From contig CM032813.1 of the NCBI GenBank assembly GCA_019155185.1, positions 2,104,501 through 2,168,500 of the forward strand: DNA of 64,000 bases. The letters are read 5' to 3'. The notes under the pieces were generated by a model. The model did no database searches. It was given only the letters and a program-made list of their open reading frames with translations, and had not been told where the DNA came from. Below, piece after piece: positions 1-15,517 of the stretch (position 1 is the stretch's first letter; the number at the start of each line of letters is the position of its first letter). Source of the DNA: Beaufortia kweichowensis (Eukaryota; Chordata; Actinopteri; Cypriniformes; Gastromyzontidae). The position numbers and the translations under genes are program-made.

Positions 1-133
1 CAAACATCTGCTACTTGCTTTCCTACTTCAGTGATTTATCCGCTTTTATTTAAAAGAGAGGATAAACTAAGCAAAAAGTTAATTTTGTCTCCACCGTCCT
101 AATACAGTCATTTTGTTAAATTTATCCCATTCT

Positions 134-290
134 TATGAGACAGGCAGCTTAGCCGGTTCTGACTGGGTTATGTTATAGTCAGTGTGTGTTTTTGTCGGGG
201 TGTTAGGCCGCTGGCAAACGCAGCAGAATGATCTTCTGATGTCAGCACAGTCATCTTGTCACACAAACATGAGAAAACTGCAGGAACATT
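134..290. repeat. diverged direct repeat, copy 1
   Basis: This stretch resembles 3579-3729 in the same orientation. Shared blocks include TTA(A)GCCGGTT, GGGGTGTTAG and a block ending AGCAG(A/G)ATGATCTT, in the same order with similar spacing. It is a diverged pair about 3.44 kb apart. I do not recognise the family; it could be an old local duplication or two copies of a dispersed repeat. Confidence 0.55.
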
Positions 291-2004
291 GTGCAATTCA
301 ATAATGACCAACCCTGAAGCATCTTAAAAACAAAAACACACATCTCAGACTAGTGTCAAAACATGGATAATGTTGTCTGATCGGTCTGACAAACATAAGC
401 ATGTGTTCTTAAGATGTTACTCTTGTTAAAAGCACAAAATTACTACATGGCGCTCTAGAAAACTTGATTCTGGCAAGTTGTGACATTCCAAGGTTTGTTA
501 TTCCCTAACAACAATCAAACAAACTAATAACACAGACTTATCCGGGTACTGTGAGTCAACTTAACCTTGAAAATAATTTACTTATGAATAAATTACATAG
601 AAATATGACTAATTATTAACATATATGAGATTATACTACAAATTATTAAGCGCCTTGAATGAATTTCATGTCTTGGTTGACAGTCGTCTTTAAAGCCAAT
701 AGGAAGTTTGTTTTCATTACAAGTAAGGTAATAAAACATTTCAAGTTAATATTTTGTGTTTTTGACAAAAATGAGCATATCCCTTACCTATAATTTATTT
801 TTAAAATAGTATATATTTTTTAAATATTATATATATATTATATATATCAATAAATGTTTGTTTCATTGTGAATTTCATATTGACATTGATTTAATTCTCA
901 AAATGACAAATTTACTGTATGCTATCAATATGCTTAAATAAATCCTAATGAATCCTAGTATTCAGATATTTCACAGCTTTTTTCTGTCCCTGTAAAGGCA
1001 CAACAACTTTAGTTTCCACTCTGAAACCCTGATAAAACACAACACCTGTTACCTATCTAAAACACGGGCGTAGGGATACAGCAGGAATGTCAAAACAGCT
1101 TCATCCACACGGTCTCATGTGTTTGACAGGATCTCTCTAAGCCTTCAGACTGAAGCGTATCTTTGTTGGTTTTCCAGCGTCTATATGTCTGATAACCTCC
1201 AGGACTCCAAACGCCTCACACGCTCAACTTGAACAAGTGCCATAGAAAACAAAGAGCAGAAGAAAGAGAGACATGATAGTTGTGACATAAATAGCAGACT
1301 GTGCTTGTGGAGACATGTTTTTTCGGACAGCCTATGACTGTTTTTAGATGAAGACAATGGGGTCACTTGGGTTGGAATGGAAAATCCTTGGACACGATCC
1401 CAAAGTAAGTGTTGTTTATTATAAGAACAAGAAGAGGCAGTAACTCTTGTTTATGTTAAAATTGTTATCACAGTTTGTTCTCGATGACACTGCCAGTGAT
1501 TGGGAATACTTGACCAGAAAAATGAACATTTTGTCATAATCTACACTCAAAGTTATTTTTAACCCAACCATAACGATGACATTTTATTAATGAAAGTTTT
1601 GATAAACTAGTTAACTATAATTTATTTATAGGTAAACTAGTGATACCTAGTTGTAAAACAAACAGCAACATGCATTATTCAGCTTAAAATTTCTCTAATA
1701 CGATAACCAAAGCTTATTAAATTTAGGGCTTTCCCAGAACAATATCACATAAGCAAGAGCTGAAGCCTCAGGTGGCGGGGACAGATCTCCATAGACATCT
1801 GGACTGTGACAGACTGAGATGAAGGTTAAAGAGGTCAAAGAGGCTTAAGATCTGTGATGTTAAGTCTGAAAGATTCATCAGAGAGCATTTAAAATATAAC
1901 ATATGTGCCTAAAAGAGACACACAGGTATAAATACAGACTTTTCACAGCTTTTGCTAAAATGATTTCAACACCAATCAAAGGACATATGTTGTCTTGTTA
2001 ATAC

Positions 2005-2212
2005 TAGGGCTGCACAATATATGGAAATAACCAAATATTGCAAATTGCATATTGCAATGATTTGCAATAACACTGCCAGATTTGTTTTAATGTACTACAA
2101 CGTTAAAACAATATTCATCTTTTTTCATGTAATTTAAATAGATTTTGCTAACTTAAAGTGTTATCATATTACATATTGTGTATTGCATTATTTGCCAAGT
2201 TATCATATATTA
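2005..2212. mobile_element. truncated MITE-like element (TAGGGCTGCA end)
   Basis: It begins TAGGGCTGCACAATAT, a terminal sequence typical of small non-autonomous DNA transposons in fish. Internal runs resemble the element at 36566-36811. No matching right terminal inverted repeat is visible, so this copy is probably truncated; the right boundary is a guess. Confidence 0.4.
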
Positions 2213-2877
2213 CATTTTTCTTTTCAGAAACAGCTACTCACACATGTCCTAAAAGCATCATGTAAAAAGACGCGGGTTCAGGCCAGGCTATCGAACCATG
2301 TGTGAAAGCCTCAAGGCTAAACGACAGTGAATACAAGACTTCATTGTGTATTTAGAAGAACCATTATATTTCTCTTTGTAAGCTTTCACGTTTACCACGT
2401 TATAATTGAATTGCATATTTACACAAGCCCATCACAACAATGGCAAAAGCGCATAAAAGGAAAGTCGTTATCTCATTCATTCACTGGTCTGAGAGCTGAT
2501 GAGAATTCCTGCAATGCCACTGAGACACATTATCTTCATTAGGAGATGACCTTTGACCTCTCTCTAGTCTCCTGAATAATAGCAAAGCGAGGTGCTTTGT
2601 TTACGAACAATTGGGGGTCCGCTAAAAATGGCAAGATGTAATTATGATGCATGCCTGACCCATATTCATAACAGGAGTTGTGTCATCTTGTGCCGATGTC
2701 CTTCCTCATTCTGTTATGATGGTACGACCAGACGTCTGCTTACGAGAATGCTGGCGTGACCGGCAGTTACTAAATGAATAGAGCACAGTGCCGTATCTAC
2801 TTTCCTTTAGTCTGTCTGTTCAGTCACAAGTGTTTTAACCTGTTAACTGTCACCGTTCCTCAGGATGTTTCACTGTT

Positions 2878-3063
2878 CACTAATCATGACAAATTATATA
2901 TTGATGGAAAGAATACAAATTTGACACATTTTCATAACAATAAACAGAAACAAAAAAAATATTCAAAAATGTTAAGGTTATTTATAAAAATATCTAAAAT
3001 AAAAAAATAAAAAAGACTTAAAAATGTTAAAAAAATATGTTTATACTCAACGTGTGGTGACAG
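2878..3063. repeat. dispersed repeat family E, copy 1
   Basis: It aligns with 17287-17490. Both run through AATCATGACAAA, then TTTCATAACAATAAACA, then TCTAAAATAAAA or CCTAAAATAAAA, and end near a GTATACTTA or TTATACTCA block. The divergence suggests an old interspersed repeat. No terminal inverted repeats or coding capacity are seen. Confidence 0.5.
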
Positions 3064-3280
3064 ATGGTGCAGGAGTATCTTAATAACATTATTTTTTTAA
3101 TGAAATAATTTATGATCAAACACTGTGACTGAAGTTTAATAATGATTTCCATACAATCAGAGACAGTACAGACAGTAAATGAGAATGAAAATATTAATTC
3201 TGCATACAAAACAGATGTTGCATAAGCGGTGTGCAATAGAGCATTTAGAAACCCAAAGGGATCTCCTTATTATAGTCACA

Positions 3281-3360
3281 AACAACCACAGGCCTCAGCC
3301 AATCACAGAAGAGCTCTGGTTATCGCAACAGGCCTCAGCCAATCACAACAAAGCTCTGGT
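3281..3360. repeat. 40-base tandem duplication with CCAAT boxes
   Basis: Two adjacent copies have a period of exactly 40 bases: GGCCTCAGCCAATCACA occurs at 3291 and 3331, and each copy ends in AGCTCTGGT. Each contains AGCCAATCA, a good match to the CCAAT/NF-Y binding consensus. No gene start is evident nearby, so regulatory function is only a possibility. Confidence 0.75.
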
Positions 3361-3578
3361 ATAGGCATCTTTTCCACCAAATCTGTTGCTGAATCAAGCC
3401 TTTTTTATTATACCGAGCTGTGCTATAATCTTAATTAACGTCTGGTCTATTTGTTTTACTCACCTGCTAAACTAATTTTAAATAAAGTACTCCTGAGTAT
3501 CATTATCTCCATTCCACTCAGCTGATGAGTTATATTAGATAACAATGTGTGCGTCTTTGTCTATATTTACCTCAGTCT

Positions 3579-3729
3579 TGTGAGATACCTGCTTAAGCCG
3601 GTTAAAGCTGTTGTCGTCAGGCGTGTCTTCTCTTGGGGTGTTAGAGCACTTGCTAACAGAGCAGGATGATCTTTATAGACTTCATGAGGATGCTCGTGTA
3701 CACAGCACACTGCTGTAACTGAAAAACTG
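3579..3729. repeat. diverged direct repeat, copy 2
   Basis: Partner of 134-290, same orientation. The best block is GGGGTGTTAG followed by GCTAACAGAGCAGGATGATC. Its downstream flank ends in an AAAAACTG block, as in copy 1 (AAAACTG). Confidence 0.55.
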
Positions 3730-5821
3730 AAATAAAGTGTATGGTTATTTATTTTCAATTGCACTGGGAATTCTATCATTTTTGACGGCTTATGTGCTTG
3801 TGTCTTTCTATCCATTAGAGAGACTTAAACATAAATTGAATGTGCAGAAGAAATGTAATTCCTCTCGGCCTCGTGGGATACAGCCGACAGACGATGCAGT
3901 TGCAATAAAATATTCCTTTGAACTATTGGTCTGTTTATGCAAACACAACATGGTGATGAAAAGTAGTAAAAATAACTCATGTATATTATATAAGTATAAT
4001 ATATAAAATGCACATGTAACATACACATTTTTAATTCTAAAAGTATGTTAATGGGGACATAAGATTATAAAATTATGGAGATTAGTATAAAGAATTTACA
4101 AAAATTTTTTTTTTTTTTAGATTTTATGTTTCTATATAAATGTTTAATCCTACATGCTACAGTTATTAAAGGACATGCAACATTGCTGAAAACACACACA
4201 TTTGTATCAGATATATGGCCTTATATATGGATTTATGCAAACATGAGCACACACATACACACAGGAGTTACACATCCATGATTCCTAGAGAGGAATTTCT
4301 CACCTCAAACTCGAAAATGCCATTTGAAACTCAAACATTCGACCTCTGACAGATGCGTCATTTAATGTCATACCCAAAACACTTCCAGTGATGTTACCAT
4401 TAGTTACCACTATATGAAAGCATAAAAACAAACTTTAAAGTATTTTACAACACAAAATAAAACAAAAGTCTCTTCTGTAAGTGTCCTAATAACTTCAAAT
4501 GATTCTGATCTCTTTTAATAAGCTGGATCTAAATAAAGACGTAAACAGTAACAGAAAGTAACACACCGAAGCATTAAAATGGGGGTGAGTAAGATTTGCA
4601 TTCTTATCTTCCTCAAGAATTCAAAAACTTCCAGAAGTATTTTTCTTGGGTTAAGTATATCTTGGGCATGAGAGCAAAAATGAAGGATTGGAAACAGCCC
4701 TCTGGCTTTTGTATGACTTAATGACTTACGCAGAGCTGACCTACAGCTTTTAGCTTTAAAAGCCTTGATGACACACAGAATAATACACTAAAAGATGATT
4801 TGAAAAAGAGGTAAATGCCCAAAGCATTTAGAAGAGATTGGAGAGAAAGAAACTTAGTTCACATGATGCATGACTCAACGTTCTCTTGTGTATAATTGCA
4901 AACAGAATAATTCCCGCTGTTGCTTTCAGAATGTGAGAAACAGCTTTCAGCTTCATGATTTGCTTTTTTGTTTCAGCCACTTAAAATAGGTCAATGTAAC
5001 AGTGGCAGTCTGTTTTCAGAGAAGGCATTTTTCAATGGGTTTTTCTTTGTGTGACTGTAATTCACTTTTATAAAGAGACAATTCATGATGAAAAAGATTC
5101 ATATTCAGAGGCGAGAACATAAGAGATGTTTTCAAGAACTCTTGTGTAGCTTCTGTTCAAGTGCTGATTCTGGCCCTGTTTACAGCCGGCATAAAGATCT
5201 GCTTCACAAGTGGATAGTATTAAAAACAAGGGTAAACAAGGTGTATGTGTAATCTGTAATCTACACGGATTAAAATATTATGCTCAAAGAAACAGTGAAT
5301 GAGAATGAAAGTTATTAGCAGGTTATTAACAATTTATCAAAAATAAATTGTGTATAAACACGATTCGTTTTCACACTTTTGTTTCACAAAAGGTTCTTTG
5401 TTGTTCTTTAGACTATAAAAAAGTAAGAAAGAACCTTCGTCAAACCATCAACTAATACACTATTTGAACTTTAAACTATTCAAGCGTTTTCCTCACAGTG
5501 AGCTGGATTTATCAGTTCTTATAAGTTCACAGGAAAATAATCTCCAGCACACTATTTATAGCAGCGTACAAGCTGAGATACAGCACCACAGTGAGGGACG
5601 GTAAATCGTTTCAATGACATTTCAGTGTTTTATCACTCTCACTACACCACACTACACACATAAGAGAGAGATTTTCTGTGAATTAGACAGAGACGGGGTT
5701 ACAGACGTGACTTTTCTTTATCAAAGGCGAAAGTCTAGATTTTACCTCCAAAATTATAAATACTGTAAATAAAACGGGACATTGTTACATTATAACAAAG
5801 AGCTTCATTTTTAGAACTTTT

Positions 5822-5852
5822 ACAAAAGCATCTACTAAATGAATAAATGTAA
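5822..5852. repeat. SINE-tail fragment
   Basis: AAAAGCATCTACTAAATGAATAA matches the shape of the conserved tail found on many fish SINEs and their partner LINEs (AAAGCGTCTGCTAAATG-like). Only this short piece is recognisable. Confidence 0.4.
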
Positions 5853-6056
5853 AATTAAATTGACTTTAGGCAAATTGTATTTGATTCAATGTTCTTGAAA
5901 GACTTGTTACATTGCATCATCAACCCTTCAAAGCTCTTTAAATCACATAATGCAACTTTTTTGTCATAGATGGCATCTTTTTCCCAAAGGTTTAAATAGG
6001 CCTCGTAACCCTATTTCTCTGGTTAATGGACATAAAACCACTTTGCTGAATCACAC

Positions 6057-6162
<106 letters not shown>

Positions 6163-6766
6163 TACATAACAGACAGATTCAGTAAGTGTAGTACAAAAGC
6201 TTGTACCAGAGTATTATGTCTCTTCTTTAATCAGAAAATATATAATATCAATATATAATAAATAAAAAAATAAACATATTATCTTGTAATAAAGTACAAG
6301 ATAATATTTAATTTTAGTTTAAGAGGGGGTATAAAGGCGAAAGCAACTAGCAGTTGTGGAAATTTCCGAGTCGTGATAAATGTCCCGTCATTCTGAGCGG
6401 AGTTTCAGAGAGGCAGAGATATATTAAATGAAGGTGCTGAGAGGACTGTAGGACATGGCTGTCAGTGTGGGAGGCAGGTAGAAATATATCACCACAGCAC
6501 AGAGCACATCAGCATGACCATCACGTTTCCTAAAGAGTCATCATGTCATCTGCTGATCAGCACGTCTACAGTACACACACCGCAGCTAAATGCAGCACGC
6601 GCAGAGCGAAGCACGCCATAACGTGAAAATAGAGCATGCTACCGTTTATTAAACAAAACAACATAGAACAGCAAAGCACAAAAAGATCAGGAGAGTACAC
6701 GCATCAAAAACAACACAATGACAAGCAAAGCACAGCACAATAAATACCCCATAATATTTACTTTTA

Positions 6767-6805
6767 TATTTAGATGCTTTTATCCAGTGCAATTTACACT
6801 TAAGA
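6767..6805. repeat. SINE/LINE tail-like fragment
   Basis: TTAGATGCTTTTATCCAGTG resembles the common fish retroposon tail (GCAGACGCTTTTATCCAAAGCGACTT-like). The rest of the element is not recognisable. Confidence 0.4.
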
Positions 6806-6881
6806 ATGACAGGCATGCAGTCTGTCACAAAAGCACACAATATATTTGTAGTGTATGTAGAGTACAAATATATTGAAACTA

Positions 6882-7150
6882 GCGGTGTCACGATATGCCA
6901 GTATTGGCAAATAACCGTGATATTAATAAATGATTATCAATATTGTGTTAACACTTTACATATCTAAATAATTTAGCGCCAGTATCTGACACTGCCATCA
7001 TTCCAGATATAATTAAAGGTGAATTTGAGTATTATTTTTTAAAACAAACAAAAACAAGCATTAAACAATAGATATTACAATAATATCTTTATCGTGATTT
7101 ATTTTGGCCATGATAATCGTGTAGTGAAAATCTGATATTGTGACAACCCA
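6882..7150. mobile_element. MITE-like element with terminal inverted repeats
   Basis: The left end reads GCGGTGTCACGATAT. The reverse complement of the right end reads GGGTTGTCACAATAT, so the ends are inverted repeats about 270 bases apart. The interior is AT-rich and non-coding. This fits a small non-autonomous DNA transposon; the superfamily is not assigned. Confidence 0.6.
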
Positions 7151-7920
7151 AAATAAAACAGACCTAATATCTATCTGGCTTTTGCTTAAAATCATTGTCA
7201 AGTCTATTTTAGCATTATACAGAAGGTGAAAGAAATGATTGTATTTTGATGAAAGAAGACCAATATGTACTTACTTTAAAACACGTCTAGAACTGTGAGC
7301 CGTAAAACCCGGAACCTGTGCAACCACAGAAGATAAATTCAACAATGAAAATTAAATCAAACAAATTAACTGCCAGCTTTTGGATTCAAATTTGGGTCAG
7401 TTTGTGCTTGAAAACATTCAGAATAGGTTAAAGAAAGCAACACATGATAAATTCTCATTGTTCATCTGAATGTACCAAAACGTGAGGTTAAAGATCTCAG
7501 ACTGAAGGTTTTTCTTTCTTCAGCATCATTCACAAAAGCACAAAGGTAGACTTTACAGATGTGAGTAATGACATCAGAACAACATAGAAGCTCAGATCTT
7601 CTGCATATCCAGGTTTTCGGTCAGAAACACTTTGATCAAAGCTAAACACTTCTTCATTTGAATGTACTGAATTATTAAAAAGCGTTAAAAAGCATTTTCA
7701 ACCAACAACCTCTTTGGAAAGCCTGTATCTATCCAAGGTTTCCAATGTGTTAAGAAAGAACATTCCGGTTTAGCATTTCAATAGGAATGACACAGCACTT
7801 ACAAAGTTTTCTTTTGAAATGTTAACATTTGGTTTAATAAGGGCATTTGAGGATTCAGGCAGCTCTGTTTAAACTGATATCTGGAATCCTGTAAATTTAT
7901 TACTTTGGCAAATCTGCTGG

Positions 7921-8145
7921 ATGAATCTGATCCGCTTGAGCAGCATTTCCTGCTTCTCTGATCAGACGACGCCGCGCAGCAGATCTATCAAATCAAAGAG
8001 AACACAGGGTCTTGTGGAAATAATAAAACATGCAAGTGAGAATTTCAGGCAGGAGTTTTTAGACTTCCTACTCAATTACAATCAAAACTTAAGAGAGGTG
8101 TTTTTCAAATTAAAATGTGCACAGCCAGATTGGGACATGTCATAA
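7921..8145 (+). other. unidentified 74-codon open frame
   Basis: ATG at 7921 opens a frame of 74 codons ending in TAA, with AATAAA overlapping and just after the stop. The C-terminal half has an alternating charged and hydrophobic pattern (LVEIIKHASENFRQEF) that could form an amphipathic helix. I do not recognise a family and see no splice-linked neighbours. It is probably a chance frame, but could be a degraded or terminal exon. Confidence 0.15.
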
Positions 8146-9783
8146 TAAAACATTTAGTTATTTTAGACAGTTTCATGCTATCTGACCTTACACGAAAACA
8201 TAACTGTTTTACAAGGTCACAATTTCATTAACCTATTTAGAAAATTAAGAATTAAATCTCGCCCCTCAACACAACAGTCATTAGGGTGAAAGCACACGAA
8301 TAAGATTTAATATAAAGTATACGAATTTGAAACAAATTAACTACAGTACCTTGTTTGTTAGGTGCCATGAGATGATGTTGTTTCATTGCCTATAATTTCT
8401 TTTGAAAAGTAAAGAATTAAGTAATACAAACAGGAAGAAACTTAATTTATATGACCTTGCCATTGCAAACGTTGCCGTTCCAACTAAGCTACAAGAAAAT
8501 ATATTCATATAAAATATCAATTCATATACATTAATCAGTGGTTCAAAACCAAATGATTTAACATACAAAAGAATGTCCTTAAAACCAAACTGATAAATAC
8601 ATTGATCTTACTTTGCACTGGACCAAAAAATATATAAAATGATTAATGTAACATAAACTGAATAGGAAAATTGACAAAGACTAGATTGTAACCCGTCTAT
8701 ACTCTGACATAAATAAAGTTTTAGCACATCAATATTTCATGTAAATCTTACAGTATTGAAAGTCAAGTTTCAGTATTATGAGTTCCAAGAGTCTCTTCTG
8801 TAAGAGAGAATAGGGAACGTTTGCAGCATACGGTATAATGTGAATTAATGCAGGTATATTCTGTCTCTTGGAAAACATAATTAAAAGGTTTTCAAAATGA
8901 TATACATTAAAGTATATGCTTTTTTTGTTATATTTGGTAATTTCAGTGCAGACACGCACGCACGCGCACCTCCGTGAGACTGTTCCTAGTATTGCATTGA
9001 TCCGACTGCTGCAGAGCAATCAGCTATCTATGGAAATATCGATGTAGGCATCAAGCCTAATGCATTTTAAATAAGTCTTAATGTCAGGATGAATACAAAT
9101 AAACTATTACAAGCCATGGAGGACACAAAGTTCGAAAAAACATGCTATTGCATCAAAACTGCCATAGAATCAAAAGCACAAGAAAGAAGATCATCCTGTG
9201 TATCCTCTCTCTCATTGGTCTTTATCTTTTAGATTTGATCCAATCCAGCAAATGTTAGCAACTAGCATAAATCAACACACTGACAAAATTTGGCACTTGT
9301 TGAGAAACACAAGCAGGATAAACAGGTTACGTAAGTGTTCCACTGCCTCTCAACGGGCCAAAGCACATCACAATGAGAACTGAAGGCTACATGACAGTAT
9401 GAGTAGACGCTGTGAGGACTGCCAGCCATAGACACCAGACATTAAACTTAATTTCCATGAAGAGGATAAAGAACAACAGCCAGCAGAAACCAGATGAGTC
9501 TTCTGTGACTCTTGGCTGCTGGACAGCAGACAGATTCTCTCATCAGATGGAGCTTATACAACTTTCTGCATTTGCCCTATAATTTGTTAAAAAGACAAAG
9601 TGTTAGTTACAACAAGAAATTCTTTCTCCAGAACAGACCATTATGTACTATGTCACATTTTTTTTTGGACATGAGAATGATAATATTGACACGCTCACCC
9701 TGTCATAAAAACAGATGGAGGCCAACAGTGACCATCTGTCTATATCTGAACTGACACACATCTGTCCTCATGCATCTGCTACA

Positions 9784-9852
9784 CTGTAAAAAAAATGTAA
9801 AAAAAACTGTAAAAATAACTGTATTACATACAGTAAAAAACTGTAAAATATT
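9784..9852. repeat. ACTGTAAAAA-type simple/interspersed repeat
   Basis: Repeated ACTGTAAAA units lie around a central TACATACAGTA, giving a roughly symmetric arrangement. Sequences of this kind recur across teleost genomes. No coding potential. Confidence 0.45.
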
Positions 9853-10008
9853 TAACAAGATGCAACATTTAATTTTTAATTTTAAATAACATTTTTAACA
9901 ATTATCTGTTTTTATTTCCATTTGTCTTATTTCTGAACAGACAGGGCACCTTAAAAAATTGAGAACATATTTAAATATTACAAGAAATTATAGAGATAAA
10001 AACATCAA

Positions 10009-10012
<4 letters not shown>

Positions 10013-10064
<52 letters not shown>

Positions 10065-10085
10065 TGTATATATATATATATATAT
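10013..10085. repeat. (TA)n microsatellite
   Basis: About 70 bases of TA dinucleotide, interrupted once by CTG. The isoleucine/tyrosine-rich frame across it is an artefact. Confidence 0.95.
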
Positions 10086-11794
10086 AAAGCATTATGTATA
10101 TTATTGATAAAAAAGCACATCTTTTTCTCTATAATCTGAATAAAAGTGATACGCAAGTAAACCAGAGATGACTATAGCAGCCTTTGATTCTATAGACTAC
10201 TTATTAACTAAATATTTATTGCAAATGCACTTTTTAATACAATGCCAATGTCTATGTCTAATAATATAAACATCAACAGATACTGTAATTTGGCCAATAT
10301 GTGCTATTTATGGCGTCTCCAGGGTCAAAGATTCCAGCATAGATTCATAGCCTCCATATAGAAAACTACTATAATAAATGTCAATTTAAAGGACGGATCT
10401 ATTGTCCGTGTGCATTTTCCAATGTGGGAACATGTGGCACGTGTACATGTGATGACAGCTGCTTCACGTGTCTGCTTCAGGGCTCACAACACATTTGTGG
10501 AGGAACATCACCTCATTAAAGAAGCCATCTGTACAGTATTTCATAATGTTAAATAAAATCTATAGATACACATTAAATGATAAATTGTAATAGTAATAAA
10601 TTGAAATGACCTGTAAAGCCAATTAGATTGTACAGAGAAGCTGCAACTAATGGTTTATGGCTTTGGCATAACTAAAGTCTTAATAAAAAATGCCTAAATT
10701 TAAAGTTTCAGGAAAGAAAATCATTGTGCTTATCAATGTGAATTCTGCGGTCCTGACAAAAAGATGATGAACAACACCTCACCACACAAACAACACCTCT
10801 GAACAGTGTAATTTTTGACAAAAAAAAAAATGTTTTTCAATTAACTTCACAGCTAGTAAATAAAGAACTAGAAAAATTACCTCCTATCATAGAGTTCTGC
10901 CTCTTTCATTATGGCACCTGAACGCATCATAACCCTGTGAGACTGAATGAGAAGAAATCTTTATTAGATTCATTCAAACAAAATATTCAAATATTATGTC
11001 TACCCATTTCTACTATTATCTCTTTATTTATAGCATTACAATTGATGTGAACATTCCATGTACATGTATTTTCCACTCGTCCAGCTTCTGTCCATTCAGA
11101 ATATATTAGTTTCAATCTATTGTCGTAAAAGTAATTCTGTCTGTCTGGCTTGGACGAACTGAAAATGTGTAGGTGAAAGAACAAAAAACAGAATTGACAT
11201 TACGGCACGTGCGGCGGAGACTCATTTTCTGTCAGACATCAGGTGGACCAGACGACACGTGTCCACTCTCCCTCATCTCTGATTGCTTCTCCCATCAATG
11301 ACAAGTCTAACAAGAGACAGACAGATGTGGTATCGTACCGTAAAACGCTTTCGTCAAAGCAGATGAAGTATGTTGAACTCTAAATGGAAATCCCAATGTG
11401 TCAAATTGGTCGGGATGATTGTTTACATCTACACAAAATAAAAAATGCATTGGTAAGTAAAGTCATTTTATCTGCATCATCTTTGCCAACAATCTCAGAT
11501 TTTACCAGATCCTTTAATCTTTTATCTGTTTAAATTCAGTTTTTAGCATGTGAGATATCTGTAATGTAAAATATTTTTTTCTGTGCATGCTTAATATGCA
11601 GAGATAACTGGTAAACACCATGCAATATCAAAATATCAACACAACCAATGGCTTAACCAATGGCAAGACTTTGAGGCGGGAGATCTGTTTGTCTATTAAA
11701 TGCAGTTCTTGGCAATCTTGTTTAAAAAACCTATTTTCAGTTTTCATGAATCACACCACTGGTGCAGAAATGACATACTAGATGCAAATTATCA

Positions 11795-11820
11795 TAACAA
11801 CAACAACAACAACAACAACC
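11795..11820. repeat. (CAA)n microsatellite
   Basis: Short run of about eight to nine CAA triplets. Confidence 0.9.
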
Positions 11821-13245
11821 CTTTACACCAACACGACAAGCATGACAACAGATTCATAACGTCCTCTGGGAACCTCCCAAGCACTGACCTTTAACTAGGA
11901 CACAATTTTACTTTGTTTTCAATACCTCATCCATTTAGTCTAGTTTATTAGGTCTCATTCATCACTGGGTTTCCCTGATAAAACACTGCCAAGTCTAGAA
12001 AACACACAGCTTTAAGACAGAGATCGATTTTTGGAAGGGTGAGCGGCTTGCCTTAGAAAAATGTCACTCGAGGCAAGAATTCTTAAGCGCTCATTACATA
12101 TATACAAGCAAATATATAACGTGGAAGAAAAGCAAATAGTATCGATTTTGGTGCATGAATTGAAACAATCACCAAAAATGATTTCCTCAATCACATGCTG
12201 TTCCATAAAACCTGTGCCTGAAAAAACAGTATGCCTTCTATTAAAAATAAATGTTGAAGATATATTTATATTATTACAATTGACAAGAACTAACTGCAAA
12301 GATTGATTTCAGAGAAAACATACTGTATGTACTCCAACCGGGGAGCTTTAAATAAATGTAATGTTTGTTGACAATAACAGCCTATTTTGTTAACCACAAG
12401 ATATTATGATGAAGAAAGCGTGATTTTTAACAAATGGTTGTGGTAATTTATGTTGTGTTTTGCAGAGAAAAACTTCTTTGTATTAAAAGACATTTCATAA
12501 ATGACTGCACTAAGATTTCTTCATCCTTCTACACAGAACAAAAATAAACCAACTGTACGTTCACCTGTATGAACAAACAGCTTGAAATGTCAGCGTGGCC
12601 CTGAAAGAACTGCTCTGCATGTGGGTAGCTGGAGATCCCGTGCCTTCTTCTGTGTATCATACAGAATGGCTCTTCTAGGAAACCGTCGAGCAATTACAGA
12701 TCTGAGAAATTATGCGCTACAAGCTCATTAACATCACTGAGAAACTCATATTGTCCACCAAAACCATGGCATTTGATTTATTAGTAGTAGTTATTTGTTG
12801 CAGAGTTTTGTCTGTGACAAAGAGAAAAGTTTGCAAATGGAAATGTCATTCTCGTGTTTTTCATTAAAGAAAACAGAAACTGGTAGCAATTTATTTTGTT
12901 TTCAATAATTATGTATTTTTGCCTATAAAAACATTTGCCTTGTCAGCATTCATGGCACTATAATGAAAATCAAACAAAAGTGTTCCAACAGCGCTGCTTT
13001 GCATTTCAATTAGAAGGATGATTAGTTTTATGGAGGGATGCCAAACTCATGACCCAGTTTTTCCATAGCCAGGGGCATGATTTAAGACAGGGAATATCGA
13101 TCGGGCATTCCTCTGCCCAGCAACACACACAAGTAGTTGAGAACTCACAAACACACAGAGTTTCCAATGGTTGGTCTCATTTGTGAGTGAGCTAACCTAC
13201 AAATCTTTAGGACAACTGTGGAGAGACGGAAGAACAATTATTGGA

Positions 13246-15209
<1,964 letters not shown>

Positions 15210-15225
15210 GAAGTTGGAAGCTGGA

Positions 15226-15517
15226 ACATGGTTTCTATCTGATTCAAACTGGACATTTACTAGTTTACACGGCTGACCTGCTGGAACACCAGCTGGTGTG
15301 AGCTGGAGCTATCAGGTTATCAGCGTTGAAAAGCCAAGCTAGTTTTATGACCATGTTTGTGCATGTTCCAAACTGGTCATTGGTTGGACAGAGATCTGAC
15401 TGCGCTGGCAAACCATCTTAGTCAACAGCCCAGCTGAAAAAATGTCAGATACTGTAAGCCCAAGAAGGTTTGGTGTCCAGTCCATATAATGACCAGTTTG
15501 GATCAGATAAAACCATG
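15226..15517. mobile_element. foldback (palindromic) element
   Basis: The left arm 15226-15260 (ACATGGTTTCTATCTGATTC and onward) is repeated in inverted orientation at 15484-15517, whose reverse complement begins CATGGTTTTATCTGATCCAA. The arms differ at only a few positions. Because of the palindrome the same peptide FYLIQTGH appears in frames on both strands. A further AACTGGTCATT block lies inside near 15371. This looks like a non-autonomous foldback or MITE element of unassigned family. Confidence 0.65.
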
